A stretch of 11,823 nucleotides of DNA from Acidobacteriaceae bacterium (GTDB lineage: Bacteria; Acidobacteriota; Terriglobia; Terriglobales; Acidobacteriaceae). Shown piece by piece: positions 6,571-11,823 of this stretch; positions within the stretch are counted from its first letter, which is position 1; each line of letters starts with the position of its first letter. Position numbers and translations under genes: made by a program. The stretch covers positions 6,473 through 18,295 of the forward strand of contig PLSH01000361.1 of assembly GCA_003165095.1 (NCBI GenBank), given 5' to 3'. A model generated the notes under the pieces. The model made no database searches and was not told where the DNA came from. It saw only the letters and a program-made list of their open reading frames with translations.

Positions 6571-7788
6571 ATGGCAACCCAAACGGTGGCCCAACCCGTT
6601 TCGTCACTGCCGGGCCCCATAATTGAGGCCCCGGTGATCGTGGTGGGGATCACCCATTCGCAGACCAGCCTGGTTCTTCGCGCCCGGCTTCGCGCGTTGC
6701 GCGAGGCGGGCTTTCGGGTCACGTTCGTTTCGAGTGGGGGAGAGTTGTTCGAAAGAACTGCCAGACAGGCGGGAGTGGAACATGTTGCCATCCCAATTTG
6801 CCGGGAAATCTCTCCTTTGAAAGATTTGGTCTCTCTGCTGCGGCTTTGGCGGCTGTTAGGCAGATGCAAGCCTTACCTGGTCGAATTCAGCACCCCCAAG
6901 GCGGGGTTGCTGGGTATGCTTGCGGCCTGCCTCCGCGGCGTTCCACGGCGCATTTACATGCTGCGCGGCCTGAAACTGGAGACCGCAGCCGGTTGGAAGC
7001 GCCGTCTCTTGTGGGCTGCCGAATGGATGACCGCCCGATGCGCACACGTGGTGCTTTGCAACAGCGGCAGTTTGCGTTCTGAAGCGCTGGCACTGGGCCT
7101 CGCTCCCCAGGCCAGGATGCGTCTGCTGGGCGATGGCAGCAGCAACGGGGTGGACATGGAGCGGTTCTCGCCGGGACCAACCGATGTGCGCGCACGGCTG
7201 GGCTATTCGCGCCAAACGCGGGTGATCGGATTTGTGGGGCGATTGACGCGCGACAAAGGGGTACCGGAGTTGATCGAAGCCCTCGCCGGCATTCTCCACG
7301 CGGAGCCCGAAGCACGCCTGCTGCTGGTGGGCTGGTTCGACCAGTCAGAGGACGCGCTCGGAGTTGAGTTGCGGGCGCGGATCGAGAGCCATCCGTGCAT
7401 CGATTGCACCGGCTTTGTGACCGATACCGCGCCCTATTACCGGGCCATGGAAGTGATGGTGCTGCCCACCTGGCGGGAGGGATTTCCCAACGTGGTGCTT
7501 GAAGCCGCTTCATCGGGAGTTCCTGTGATTACTACGCTCTCGACCGGCTCTCGCGATTCCGTCGTGCCCGAGGTGACCGGACTACTCATACCGCCGGGCT
7601 ATCCTGAGGCCATTGCCGAAGCCGTGATCAAGCTGCTCCGCGATCCCGATCGTTGTCACAGAATGGGGAAGGCCGCGCGCGCCTGGGTCACGGAACACTA
7701 CGGCGATGAACGGGTTCTGGGGCTAACCGTCGAGTTTTATAGGAGCTTGCTGGTTGAGCCCGGCGAGAAAAGGTTCGCGTCTTCTTAA
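6571..7788 (+). CDS. GT4-family glycosyltransferase (PglA/CapM-like)
   Basis: This is a 405-aa GT-B glycosyltransferase. The N-terminal domain is of the Glyco_trans_4_2 type: THSQTS (28-33) for the acceptor loop, EFSTPKAGLLGML (105-117) and YMLRGLKLE (119-127), features shared with enzymes adding N-acetyl-hexosamines or hexoses to undecaprenyl-diphosphate sugars. At the junction GDGSSNGVDMERF (177-189) is typical of that group. The donor domain carries FVGRLTRDKG (R214, K219) and the E-x7-E motif (E293, E301). I start it at ATG 6571, with AAGGAG at 6552-6557, although the spacing of 13 is long; an in-frame ATG at 6511 would add 20 atypical residues and has no binding site. It diverges from the previous glycosyltransferase, and its stop shares four bases (TTAA) with the convergent next gene. 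The exact sugar is not predictable. Confidence 0.88.
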   Translation: MATQTVAQPVSSLPGPIIEAPVIVVGITHSQTSLVLRARLRALREAGFRVTFVSSGGELFERTARQAGVEHVAIPICREISPLKDLVSLLRLWRLLGRCKPYLVEFSTPKAGLLGMLAACLRGVPRRIYMLRGLKLETAAGWKRRLLWAAEWMTARCAHVVLCNSGSLRSEALALGLAPQARMRLLGDGSSNGVDMERFSPGPTDVRARLGYSRQTRVIGFVGRLTRDKGVPELIEALAGILHAEPEARLLLVGWFDQSEDALGVELRARIESHPCIDCTGFVTDTAPYYRAMEVMVLPTWREGFPNVVLEAASSGVPVITTLSTGSRDSVVPEVTGLLIPPGYPEAIAEAVIKLLRDPDRCHRMGKAARAWVTEHYGDERVLGLTVEFYRSLLVEPGEKRFASS

Positions 7789-8303
7789 ACTGCCAGAGAA
7801 TCGCCCGGGAACAACTCGGGTTGATCGGATTCGCGGCGCGTCCCCTGGTTGCGCTTACGGCCCGCGGCCCCAATCAGGCTCAGAACTTCCAGCGCCTGGA
7901 TGGCCTGCCGGGGGATATAAATCCGCTGCGTATTCGAGCGCGTATCGGGCGGGGTGAGCAGCAGGCCGGCGCCTTCAACCAGCGTCAGGTCGTTGGCCGC
8001 CAGCCCTTCCAGTTCGTCGCCGTCCGCGAGCGTGAGCTTGACCCATAGCCCGGCCGCCCGGGGGCGGGTGGAGAAACGCCTGCGCTGGAGCCGTTCCGGG
8101 TTGACCTGGTCGGCTAACGCAGAAGGGAAGTCGCGCACATAGCAGACCCACTTCACCTGCTCCCAGCCCATCCGCACCACCTTGCCGGTCAGGTCCAGAA
8201 TCTCCAGCTCGACCGCATTCCGGCCGAAGCCTGGACCCGCATACCCGGCACACCAGTCCCTGGAAAACTTGCGCACGATCACTGGTTTGCGGGCGGAGGC
8301 CAT
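7785..8303 (-). CDS. Conserved acidobacterial-type protein of unknown function (probably DUF6982)
   Basis: This 172-aa soluble protein has a compact, probably all-beta N-terminal domain. Characteristic segments are VIVRKFSRDWCAGY (8-21), VELEILDLTGKVV (31-43), VKWVCYVRDF (50-59), the RFSTRPR-GLWVKLTLADGDELEGL stretch (76-101), and LLTPPDTRSNTQRIYIPRQAI (115-135). I recall this pattern from Acidobacteria as a small protein of unknown role. The polar C-terminus ends in QPELF-type residues (161-165), a pattern reminiscent of a short docking peptide such as a sliding-clamp-binding motif, though that is speculative. Start: ATG at 8303 is preferred; GTG at 8321 would add six residues, and neither has a strong Shine-Dalgarno. 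It is convergent with the upstream glycosyltransferase, sharing the TTAA of both stop codons, and divergent from the nucleotidyltransferase-like gene. Confidence 0.75.
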   Translation of the reverse strand: MASARKPVIVRKFSRDWCAGYAGPGFGRNAVELEILDLTGKVVRMGWEQVKWVCYVRDFPSALADQVNPERLQRRRFSTRPRAAGLWVKLTLADGDELEGLAANDLTLVEGAGLLLTPPDTRSNTQRIYIPRQAIQALEVLSLIGAAGRKRNQGTRRESDQPELFPGDSLAV

Positions 8304-8321
8304 CGCTTTGGATTGTCGCAC

Positions 8322-8664
8322 GGCCGGGCTGCCGCGGCGAGTCCAGATTGGTCAGGCGCCTCAGTTTCTCCGGCGTTGATTTCTGCACCGGGGCGCCCTC
8401 TGACCGCTTCCCGGAAGTGAGACACTCCGATTCGATAGCTCTGGAATTGGCAAGAACGCCGCAGTCGGGGGGTGGTTTCACCAGCGAATTTTGGAGATTC
8501 TGTTGATCCCGCCAGCGCAAGAGTTGCAATCTAGGTCTCTTAGGCCTAGCCAACCGGTGCCGGTTGTGTTAATGTACTGCTTTGCCAGCTCTACCGGTTT
8601 GTGTCCTAAGGGTAACAGCATCAGACACTTGGCAGAGGCTTGTGAGGGCGAAAGCAGGAAAAGG
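8322..8664. other. 343-base gene-free divergent region
   Basis: This gap separates the small conserved gene (-) from the nucleotidyltransferase-like gene (+). No convincing ORF is present; the frame extending the downstream gene upstream to 8491 lacks family similarity and is better read as leader. It holds a cluster of symmetric sites at 8531-8566 and a second CCGGTT-TGTGT-like copy at 8594-8604. No promoter with good -35 and -10 matches was found on either strand, though one must exist for each gene. Confidence 0.6.
8531..8566. promoter_or_regulatory. Cluster of palindromic sites upstream of the nucleotidyltransferase-like gene
   Basis: CAACCGG (8551-8557) and CCGGTTG (8560-8566) form a perfect 7-bp dyad with a 2-base spacer. 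Immediately before it, CTAGG (8531-8535) pairs with CCTAG (8545-8549), and TAGGCCTA (8541-8548) is itself a palindrome. The half site recurs as CCGGTTTGTGT at 8594-8604, close to CCGGTTGTGT at 8560-8569. Such tandem dyads suit operator sites or a structured leader about 100 bases before the start codon. Confidence 0.4.
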
Positions 8665-10707
8665 ATGCCGGACTACATTTATCTGTTGGAAAACAGGCTT
8701 TCGGCTGACCAGCGCCACGCGCTCAGCCAGTTGCGGGAGGCGGCCCGTCAGGCCGGCACCATTCTTTTCCTCACCGGCGACGCGGTCCGCGACCTGACCA
8801 GTGGACAAGCCGTGCGGGAACTTGAAGTAGCAGTGCATGGAAATGCTCTTAAACTTAAGAAATCATTGGAAAAACTTGGCGCAAAAACGTGGGGCGAAGA
8901 CGAAGCCTCGCGCAGCCTCTATCTCTGTTTTCCGGGAACCGTCCGAGTGGATGTCATCAGCACCCATCGGGTTGAATACCCCAAGCCGGGAAAGCCGGTC
9001 TTCCATTCCGCATCGATCCAGGAGGACCTGCGCCGTCGGGACTTTACCGTGAACTCCATGGCCATCTCGCTCAACGAGGGGTCCTTCGGGCTGCTGATGG
9101 ATCCTCTGAACGGCGCGGCCGACATCGAAGCCCGGGCCCTGCGCCTGGTTTCGAATTACGGCTTTCTTGAGGAGCCGTCTCTGCTCATTCGAGCCACGCG
9201 TTACCGCGCGAGGCTGGGTTGGGAGATGGATCCGCGGACGCTCACCCGTTATGAGAACGCCAAGAATGAGGGCGTAGTTCAGTTTCTTTCAGCCCATGCG
9301 CAGAGCCGGGAGCTGGAGCAGATTGGACACGAGGAAGACGGGCTGAAGGTGCTGAGGGCGCTGGAAGACGAGGGCTGGATGAAGGCCCTTTGCCCCGCCT
9401 GGACCTCGGCCAGGGCCGATGAGGAGAAACTGAAAGCCCTGCACGATCTGGCTGTGGAACTTCTCCTTCAGGGAGTTCGCCCCGACATGTCGGCGGCGCA
9501 GATGCAGTTGCTGACGGCGAAAATGTCGCCCAAGGATCTTACGGCGCTCAAGAAGCTCATGCTGCGCCCGGGCTTTGTGGAGGAATGGAATAGCCTGGAC
9601 TCGCTGGCATCGGATTTTGCAAAAGTGTTGCTCTCCAAGCCCAATGCAACCCCCTCGGCAGGCTTCAAGCTGTTCACGAACTATGATCCGGAAGCAGTTC
9701 TCTGGCTTGGATTTACAAGCAAGGCGCCGGCCGTCCAGGAGCGCTTCAACCAGTTCCTGAGAGTGTGGCCTGAGTCCCGCCAGCGAATTCCCCACAGCCT
9801 CATGCAGGAGTTGCGGATTACGCCCGAGCTGCCCGGCTATCGCGATCTGGTGCAGGCCATCTTTCTGGAACTGATCGACGGCCGCCTGGCCACGCCAGAA
9901 GAGATGCGCGCTTTCCTCGCGCCTCATTCTCCGCCCGCTCCGCCGCCGCAGGTCAGCATCAAGAGGCCCCGTGCCAAGCGCGGCGCTGAGCCCAAGATTA
10001 AAGAGCCGGCCTTTGATGAAGATGAGGATTCGGAAGAGGCTCTGGCCGGGGACGACGATCTGGACGACCTGGGCGGCGATGAGGATGAGATAGATATTGT
10101 TCTGCCCATTCCGAATGCCGATCTCGACCAGGAGCCGGGCGACGAATCGGATCTGGACGAGGAGGAAGAGGCTGAGTCGGCGCCGCCTATCAGGAAGCCT
10201 GGCGCCAGGGCGCCGGAGAAGAAGACGGCCACGGCAGCGCCTCCAAAGCCGGAATTGCCGCCCTCCAGGCCGGCCGCGGAAAAGCCCGCAAAGGCTGAGA
10301 AGCCCGCGCCGCCGAAATCGGAACCGAAGACCAAGCCCGCGCCAGCGGCGAAACCAGTTCCCCCTGCACCCGGGCCTCCTGCCACCGCGGCTAAGACCAA
10401 GCCGGCGCCTGCCAAAGCGGTCCCTGCGCCAAAGAAGCCGGCTGCGGCCAAGCCCGCCACCAAAATGAGCAAGCCGGTATGGCCTGCCGCAAAGAAAGCT
10501 GCGCCGGCCAAGTCTCATTCCAAACCTGCGCCAAAGGCAGTTGCCAAGCCCTTAGCCAAGGCGAGCGGAAAGAGCGCGCCAGCCAAGCCGCCAGCCGCAA
10601 AGAGCAAAGCAGCTCAAGCGGTCAGCCGCAAATCAGGCAAGGCGCCGGCCAGGCCATCACGGCCCGCGGAGAAGAAGCCTGCCGCGAAGAAGGCGAAGAA
10701 GCGCTAG
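8665..10707 (+). CDS. CCA-adding enzyme/poly(A) polymerase-fold protein with degenerate motifs and H1-like tail
   Basis: This 680-aa protein starts at ATG 8665, with AGGA at 8656-8659. Residues ~25-240 align gaplessly in key places with class II tRNA nucleotidyltransferases: LTGDAVRD (36-43), VDVISTHR (95-102), EDLRRRDFTVNSMA (120-133), MDPLNGAADI (145-154), and FLEEPSLLIRATRYRARLGWEMDP (167-190). RRDxxxN and D96 are conserved. However, the catalytic DxD is ELE (E52, E54), the second Gly of GGxVRD is D39, the template motif EDxxR is EEPSL (169-173, Arg replaced by Leu), and ERxxxE near 211-216 has lost E and R. Residues 240-420 are helical and resemble body/tail domains only loosely. An acidic segment (451-504) follows, then about 170 residues dominated by Lys, Ala and Pro (511-680) ending in KKAKKR, as in bacterial histone-H1-like tails. 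It is probably a repurposed RNA-binding or nucleotidyl-transfer protein rather than the main CCA enzyme; activity is uncertain. Confidence 0.85.
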   Translation: MPDYIYLLENRLSADQRHALSQLREAARQAGTILFLTGDAVRDLTSGQAVRELEVAVHGNALKLKKSLEKLGAKTWGEDEASRSLYLCFPGTVRVDVISTHRVEYPKPGKPVFHSASIQEDLRRRDFTVNSMAISLNEGSFGLLMDPLNGAADIEARALRLVSNYGFLEEPSLLIRATRYRARLGWEMDPRTLTRYENAKNEGVVQFLSAHAQSRELEQIGHEEDGLKVLRALEDEGWMKALCPAWTSARADEEKLKALHDLAVELLLQGVRPDMSAAQMQLLTAKMSPKDLTALKKLMLRPGFVEEWNSLDSLASDFAKVLLSKPNATPSAGFKLFTNYDPEAVLWLGFTSKAPAVQERFNQFLRVWPESRQRIPHSLMQELRITPELPGYRDLVQAIFLELIDGRLATPEEMRAFLAPHSPPAPPPQVSIKRPRAKRGAEPKIKEPAFDEDEDSEEALAGDDDLDDLGGDEDEIDIVLPIPNADLDQEPGDESDLDEEEEAESAPPIRKPGARAPEKKTATAAPPKPELPPSRPAAEKPAKAEKPAPPKSEPKTKPAPAAKPVPPAPGPPATAAKTKPAPAKAVPAPKKPAAAKPATKMSKPVWPAAKKAAPAKSHSKPAPKAVAKPLAKASGKSAPAKPPAAKSKAAQAVSRKSGKAPARPSRPAEKKPAAKKAKKR

Positions 10708-10767
10708 CCGCCTCGACGGCGTTCGGCAATGGGATGGCGGCCGCAAATACAATGAGGTGAGCCTCAG

Positions 10768-10877
10768 AGCGGTTTCGATTCACATGTTGACATCTGAAGA
10801 TCGTGCAAGGTGGCATTTTCTTGAGGAAAATGCCACTCGGCATATAGGTTTCTGGAAAGAGCAGAATCGAAACCGCT
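10768..10877. repeat. Nested inverted-repeat element in front of tRNA-Leu
   Basis: Outer arms AGCGGTTTCGATTC (10768-10781) and GAATCGAAACCGCT (10864-10877) are perfect 14-bp inverted copies. Centred between them, GTGGCATTTTC (10810-10820) and GAAAATGCCAC (10826-10836) form a perfect 11-bp hairpin with a 5-base loop. The whole element spans 110 bases, ends 5 bases before the mature tRNA, and encodes no protein. No target-site duplication is obvious. It could be a miniature inverted-repeat (MITE/REP-like) insertion or a cruciform/RNA structure controlling the tRNA or ending the upstream transcript; there is no T-run after the hairpin. Confidence 0.8.
10821..10848 (+). promoter_or_regulatory. 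Candidate tRNA-Leu promoter inside the nested repeat
   Basis: TTGAGG (10821-10826) and TATAGG (10843-10848) with a 16-base spacer each match sigma70 consensus at 4/6, and initiation about 7 bases downstream would leave a leader of roughly 28 bases before the tRNA. The -35 lies in the loop of the 11-bp hairpin. A perfect TTGACA also occurs at 10787-10792 but lacks a -10 at proper spacing. Confidence 0.4.
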
Positions 10878-10882
10878 GTAAC

Positions 10883-10969
10883 GCCCGGATGGCGAAATTG
10901 GCAGACGCAGCGGACTTAAAATCCGCAGGCCGCAAGGCCGTGGGGGTTCAAGTCCCCCTCCGGGCACCA
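10883..10969 (+). tRNA. tRNA-Leu, anticodon UAA, CCA encoded
   Basis: A complete 87-base class II cloverleaf is visible. Acceptor strands GCCCGGA (10883-10889) and TCCGGGC (10959-10965) pair perfectly, with discriminator A and encoded CCA (10967-10969). The anticodon stem GCGGA/TCCGC encloses the loop CTTAAAA, giving anticodon TAA at 10917-10919, which reads UUA (and possibly UUG). A long variable arm with a GGCC-GCAA-GGCC stem is diagnostic for Leu (Ser and Tyr being the other class II types). The T arm GGGGG-TTCAAGT-CCCCC is intact. The gene lies directly behind the nested inverted repeat. tRNA-Leu genes are common integration sites, but no duplicated 3' end is found inside this window. Confidence 0.97.
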
Positions 10970-11248
10970 TAAAGTCAATAAGTTACAAGGAGAAATCCCT
11001 TCTGAGGAAAACCCTAAAATAAGTGATGGTGCCGCTTCTGGGGCCACTTTGTTCCAAAGCTGCCAGCACCAGCTTCATAGACATTCTTTCGGCAACGCAT
11101 CAGACCGACATTGCCCACCAGGCCATCACGGACGCTCTCCGGGCCGGACTGCTCAATCTGTCTCAGGCAAGCAGGATTCGGCGGCTCATCACTGGCTTCG
11201 CGCATGAACCTTCGTTACCAACGAGGAGAATCGTTCAATGTGGTTTGC
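10970..11248. other. 279-base stretch with no supported gene
   Basis: Between the tRNA and the stop of the Fic gene there are only short frames on both strands (about 63-82 codons) with no recognisable domain and no ribosome binding site. No intrinsic terminator with a stable stem and T-run follows the tRNA. The plus-strand frame at 11023-11271 would start GTG-ATG and overlap the Fic 3' end; it may be a gene remnant. Confidence 0.5.
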
Positions 11249-11823
11249 TTATTCGGAAAGAGAGCCGGTGAGCTTTGCTGGTTCTTCGAGAATGTCGAGC
11301 AAAGCTCGGGCGCAGTAGACGCGGTCGCGCTTTGCCTCTGTTGTCAGCTTCACAATTTTCATGCGCTCCAGACGCTCGATTGCGCGTTGCGCGGTCGTGA
11401 AGGCAACGCCCAACTCGCCGGCAATTCCCTTGGCGGTGATGAATGGATTGGCCGCCAGCAGATCGACAATCCGCAGTGGAGTGTTAGTAGACTCGCCAGC
11501 CACCTGCCGTTGCCATTGGGCAAGAATCACGTTGATGCGAGTCGCCCTGCTCAGAGCATCCTGTGAGGTGCGGGCGACGCCGAGGAGAAAGTATTCCAGC
11601 CAATCGTTCCATTCTCCACGCTCACTGACTCCGCGAAGTCCCTCGTAGTAGTCGCGCCTCGTGGCTTCAAAGAACGCCGACAGGTAGAGCAGCGGAGCCG
11701 GAAGGATCTTTTGCTCAATCAGAAACAGTGTAATCAGCAAGCGTCCAACGCGGCCATTGCCGTCCAGGAACGGATGCACGGCCTCGAAATGGTAGTGGGC
11801 CAGGGCGATGGTCACCAGCGGAG
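11249..11823 (-). CDS. Fic-domain protein, C-terminal part (5' end outside the window)
   Basis: The reading frame is open to the window edge, so the N-terminal half is missing; an internal GTG at 11815 is not the true start, because the family signature begins upstream in the same frame (P-L-V-T-I-A-L-A-H-Y-H-F-E). The visible part starts with the complete Fic active-site motif HPFLDGNGRVGR (plus 11742-11776): catalytic His, Mg-coordinating Asp and the anion-binding GNGR. Fic enzymes transfer AMP (or other phosphate-containing groups) from nucleotides to protein hydroxyls. Behind the Fic core, about the last 80 residues (from TPLRIVDLLAANPFITAKGIAGELGV onward) read as a winged helix-turn-helix, the usual C-terminal domain of stand-alone bacterial Fic proteins. 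The inhibitory helix motif would lie in the missing N-terminal part. All visible catalytic residues are intact. Confidence 0.92.
   Translation of the reverse strand, partial: PLVTIALAHYHFEAVHPFLDGNGRVGRLLITLFLIEQKILPAPLLYLSAFFEATRRDYYEGLRGVSERGEWNDWLEYFLLGVARTSQDALSRATRINVILAQWQRQVAGESTNTPLRIVDLLAANPFITAKGIAGELGVAFTTAQRAIERLERMKIVKLTTEAKRDRVYCARALLDILEEPAKLTGSLSE

Noticed and set aside
8491..8664. 58-residue N-terminal extension of the NTase-like protein
   Set aside because: The strong AGGA before ATG 8665, the lack of family similarity and the operator-like dyads inside the extension favour the shorter start.
9289..10518. 409-codon minus-strand frame opposite the NTase tail
   Set aside because: It is the mirror of the Lys/Ala/Pro-rich coding repeats (Arg/Gly/Leu runs) and shows no domain or ribosome binding site.
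10768..10781. Arm of the nested repeat as a tRNA T-arm relic
   Set aside because: TTCGATTC resembles a T-loop, but the conserved G before it is missing and no cloverleaf can be built around either arm.
11014..11205. 63-codon minus-strand frame after the tRNA
   Set aside because: Low-information composition without domain or start signals; left out as unsupported.
11023..11271. 82-codon plus-strand frame after the tRNA
   Set aside because: No ribosome binding site or known domain, and it overlaps the 3' end of the Fic gene; at most a remnant.
1..11823. CRISPR array, IS element, toxin-antitoxin pair or replication origin
   Set aside because: No regularly spaced repeats, transposase motifs, paired small toxin/antitoxin genes or DnaA-box cluster were seen on either strand.

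Overview
The window is GC-rich bacterial DNA, densely packed with genes. Three features suggest an Acidobacteriota (Terriglobia-like) genome, inferred with moderate confidence: a small protein at 7785-8303 of a type I know mainly from Acidobacteria, a nucleotidyltransferase-fold protein with a very long acidic and then Lys/Ala/Pro-rich tail, and the high third-position GC. No phage genes or transposases are recognisable.

Region 1 (1-7788) is a surface or exopolysaccharide assembly locus. On the + strand are a multispanning O-antigen ligase/polymerase-family protein (87-1322), a MurJ/MviN-type flippase (1466-2845) and a DUF2334-type polysaccharide deacetylase-like protein (2860-3630) that is translationally coupled to the flippase. 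Facing them on the - strand are a GT4 glycosyltransferase (3555-4757), a small orphan ORF (4754-5137) coupled to it, an AT-rich gap, and a second GT4 enzyme (5360-6430). A third glycosyltransferase (6571-7788, +) diverges from the second across a short region holding a perfect operator-like inverted repeat. A reasonable model is that the glycosyltransferases build a lipid-linked oligosaccharide, the flippase moves it across the inner membrane, the Wzy/WaaL-type protein polymerises or transfers it, and the deacetylase-like protein may modify it.

Region 2 (7785-10707) holds two genes not obviously tied to polysaccharide: a compact conserved protein (-, convergent with the last glycosyltransferase, sharing four bases of stop codons), and the most unusual gene of the window. 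That gene (8665-10707) has the fold and landmarks of a class II CCA-adding enzyme/poly(A) polymerase, but the catalytic DxD, the EDxxR nucleotide-selecting motif and the ERxxxE motif are all altered. It is fused to an acidic segment and a histone-H1-like basic tail.

Region 3 (10708-11823) has a nested inverted-repeat element directly in front of, and overlapping the likely promoter of, a tRNA-Leu(UAA) gene with encoded CCA. A gene-poor stretch follows, then the C-terminal part of a Fic-domain protein whose 5' end lies beyond the window edge.
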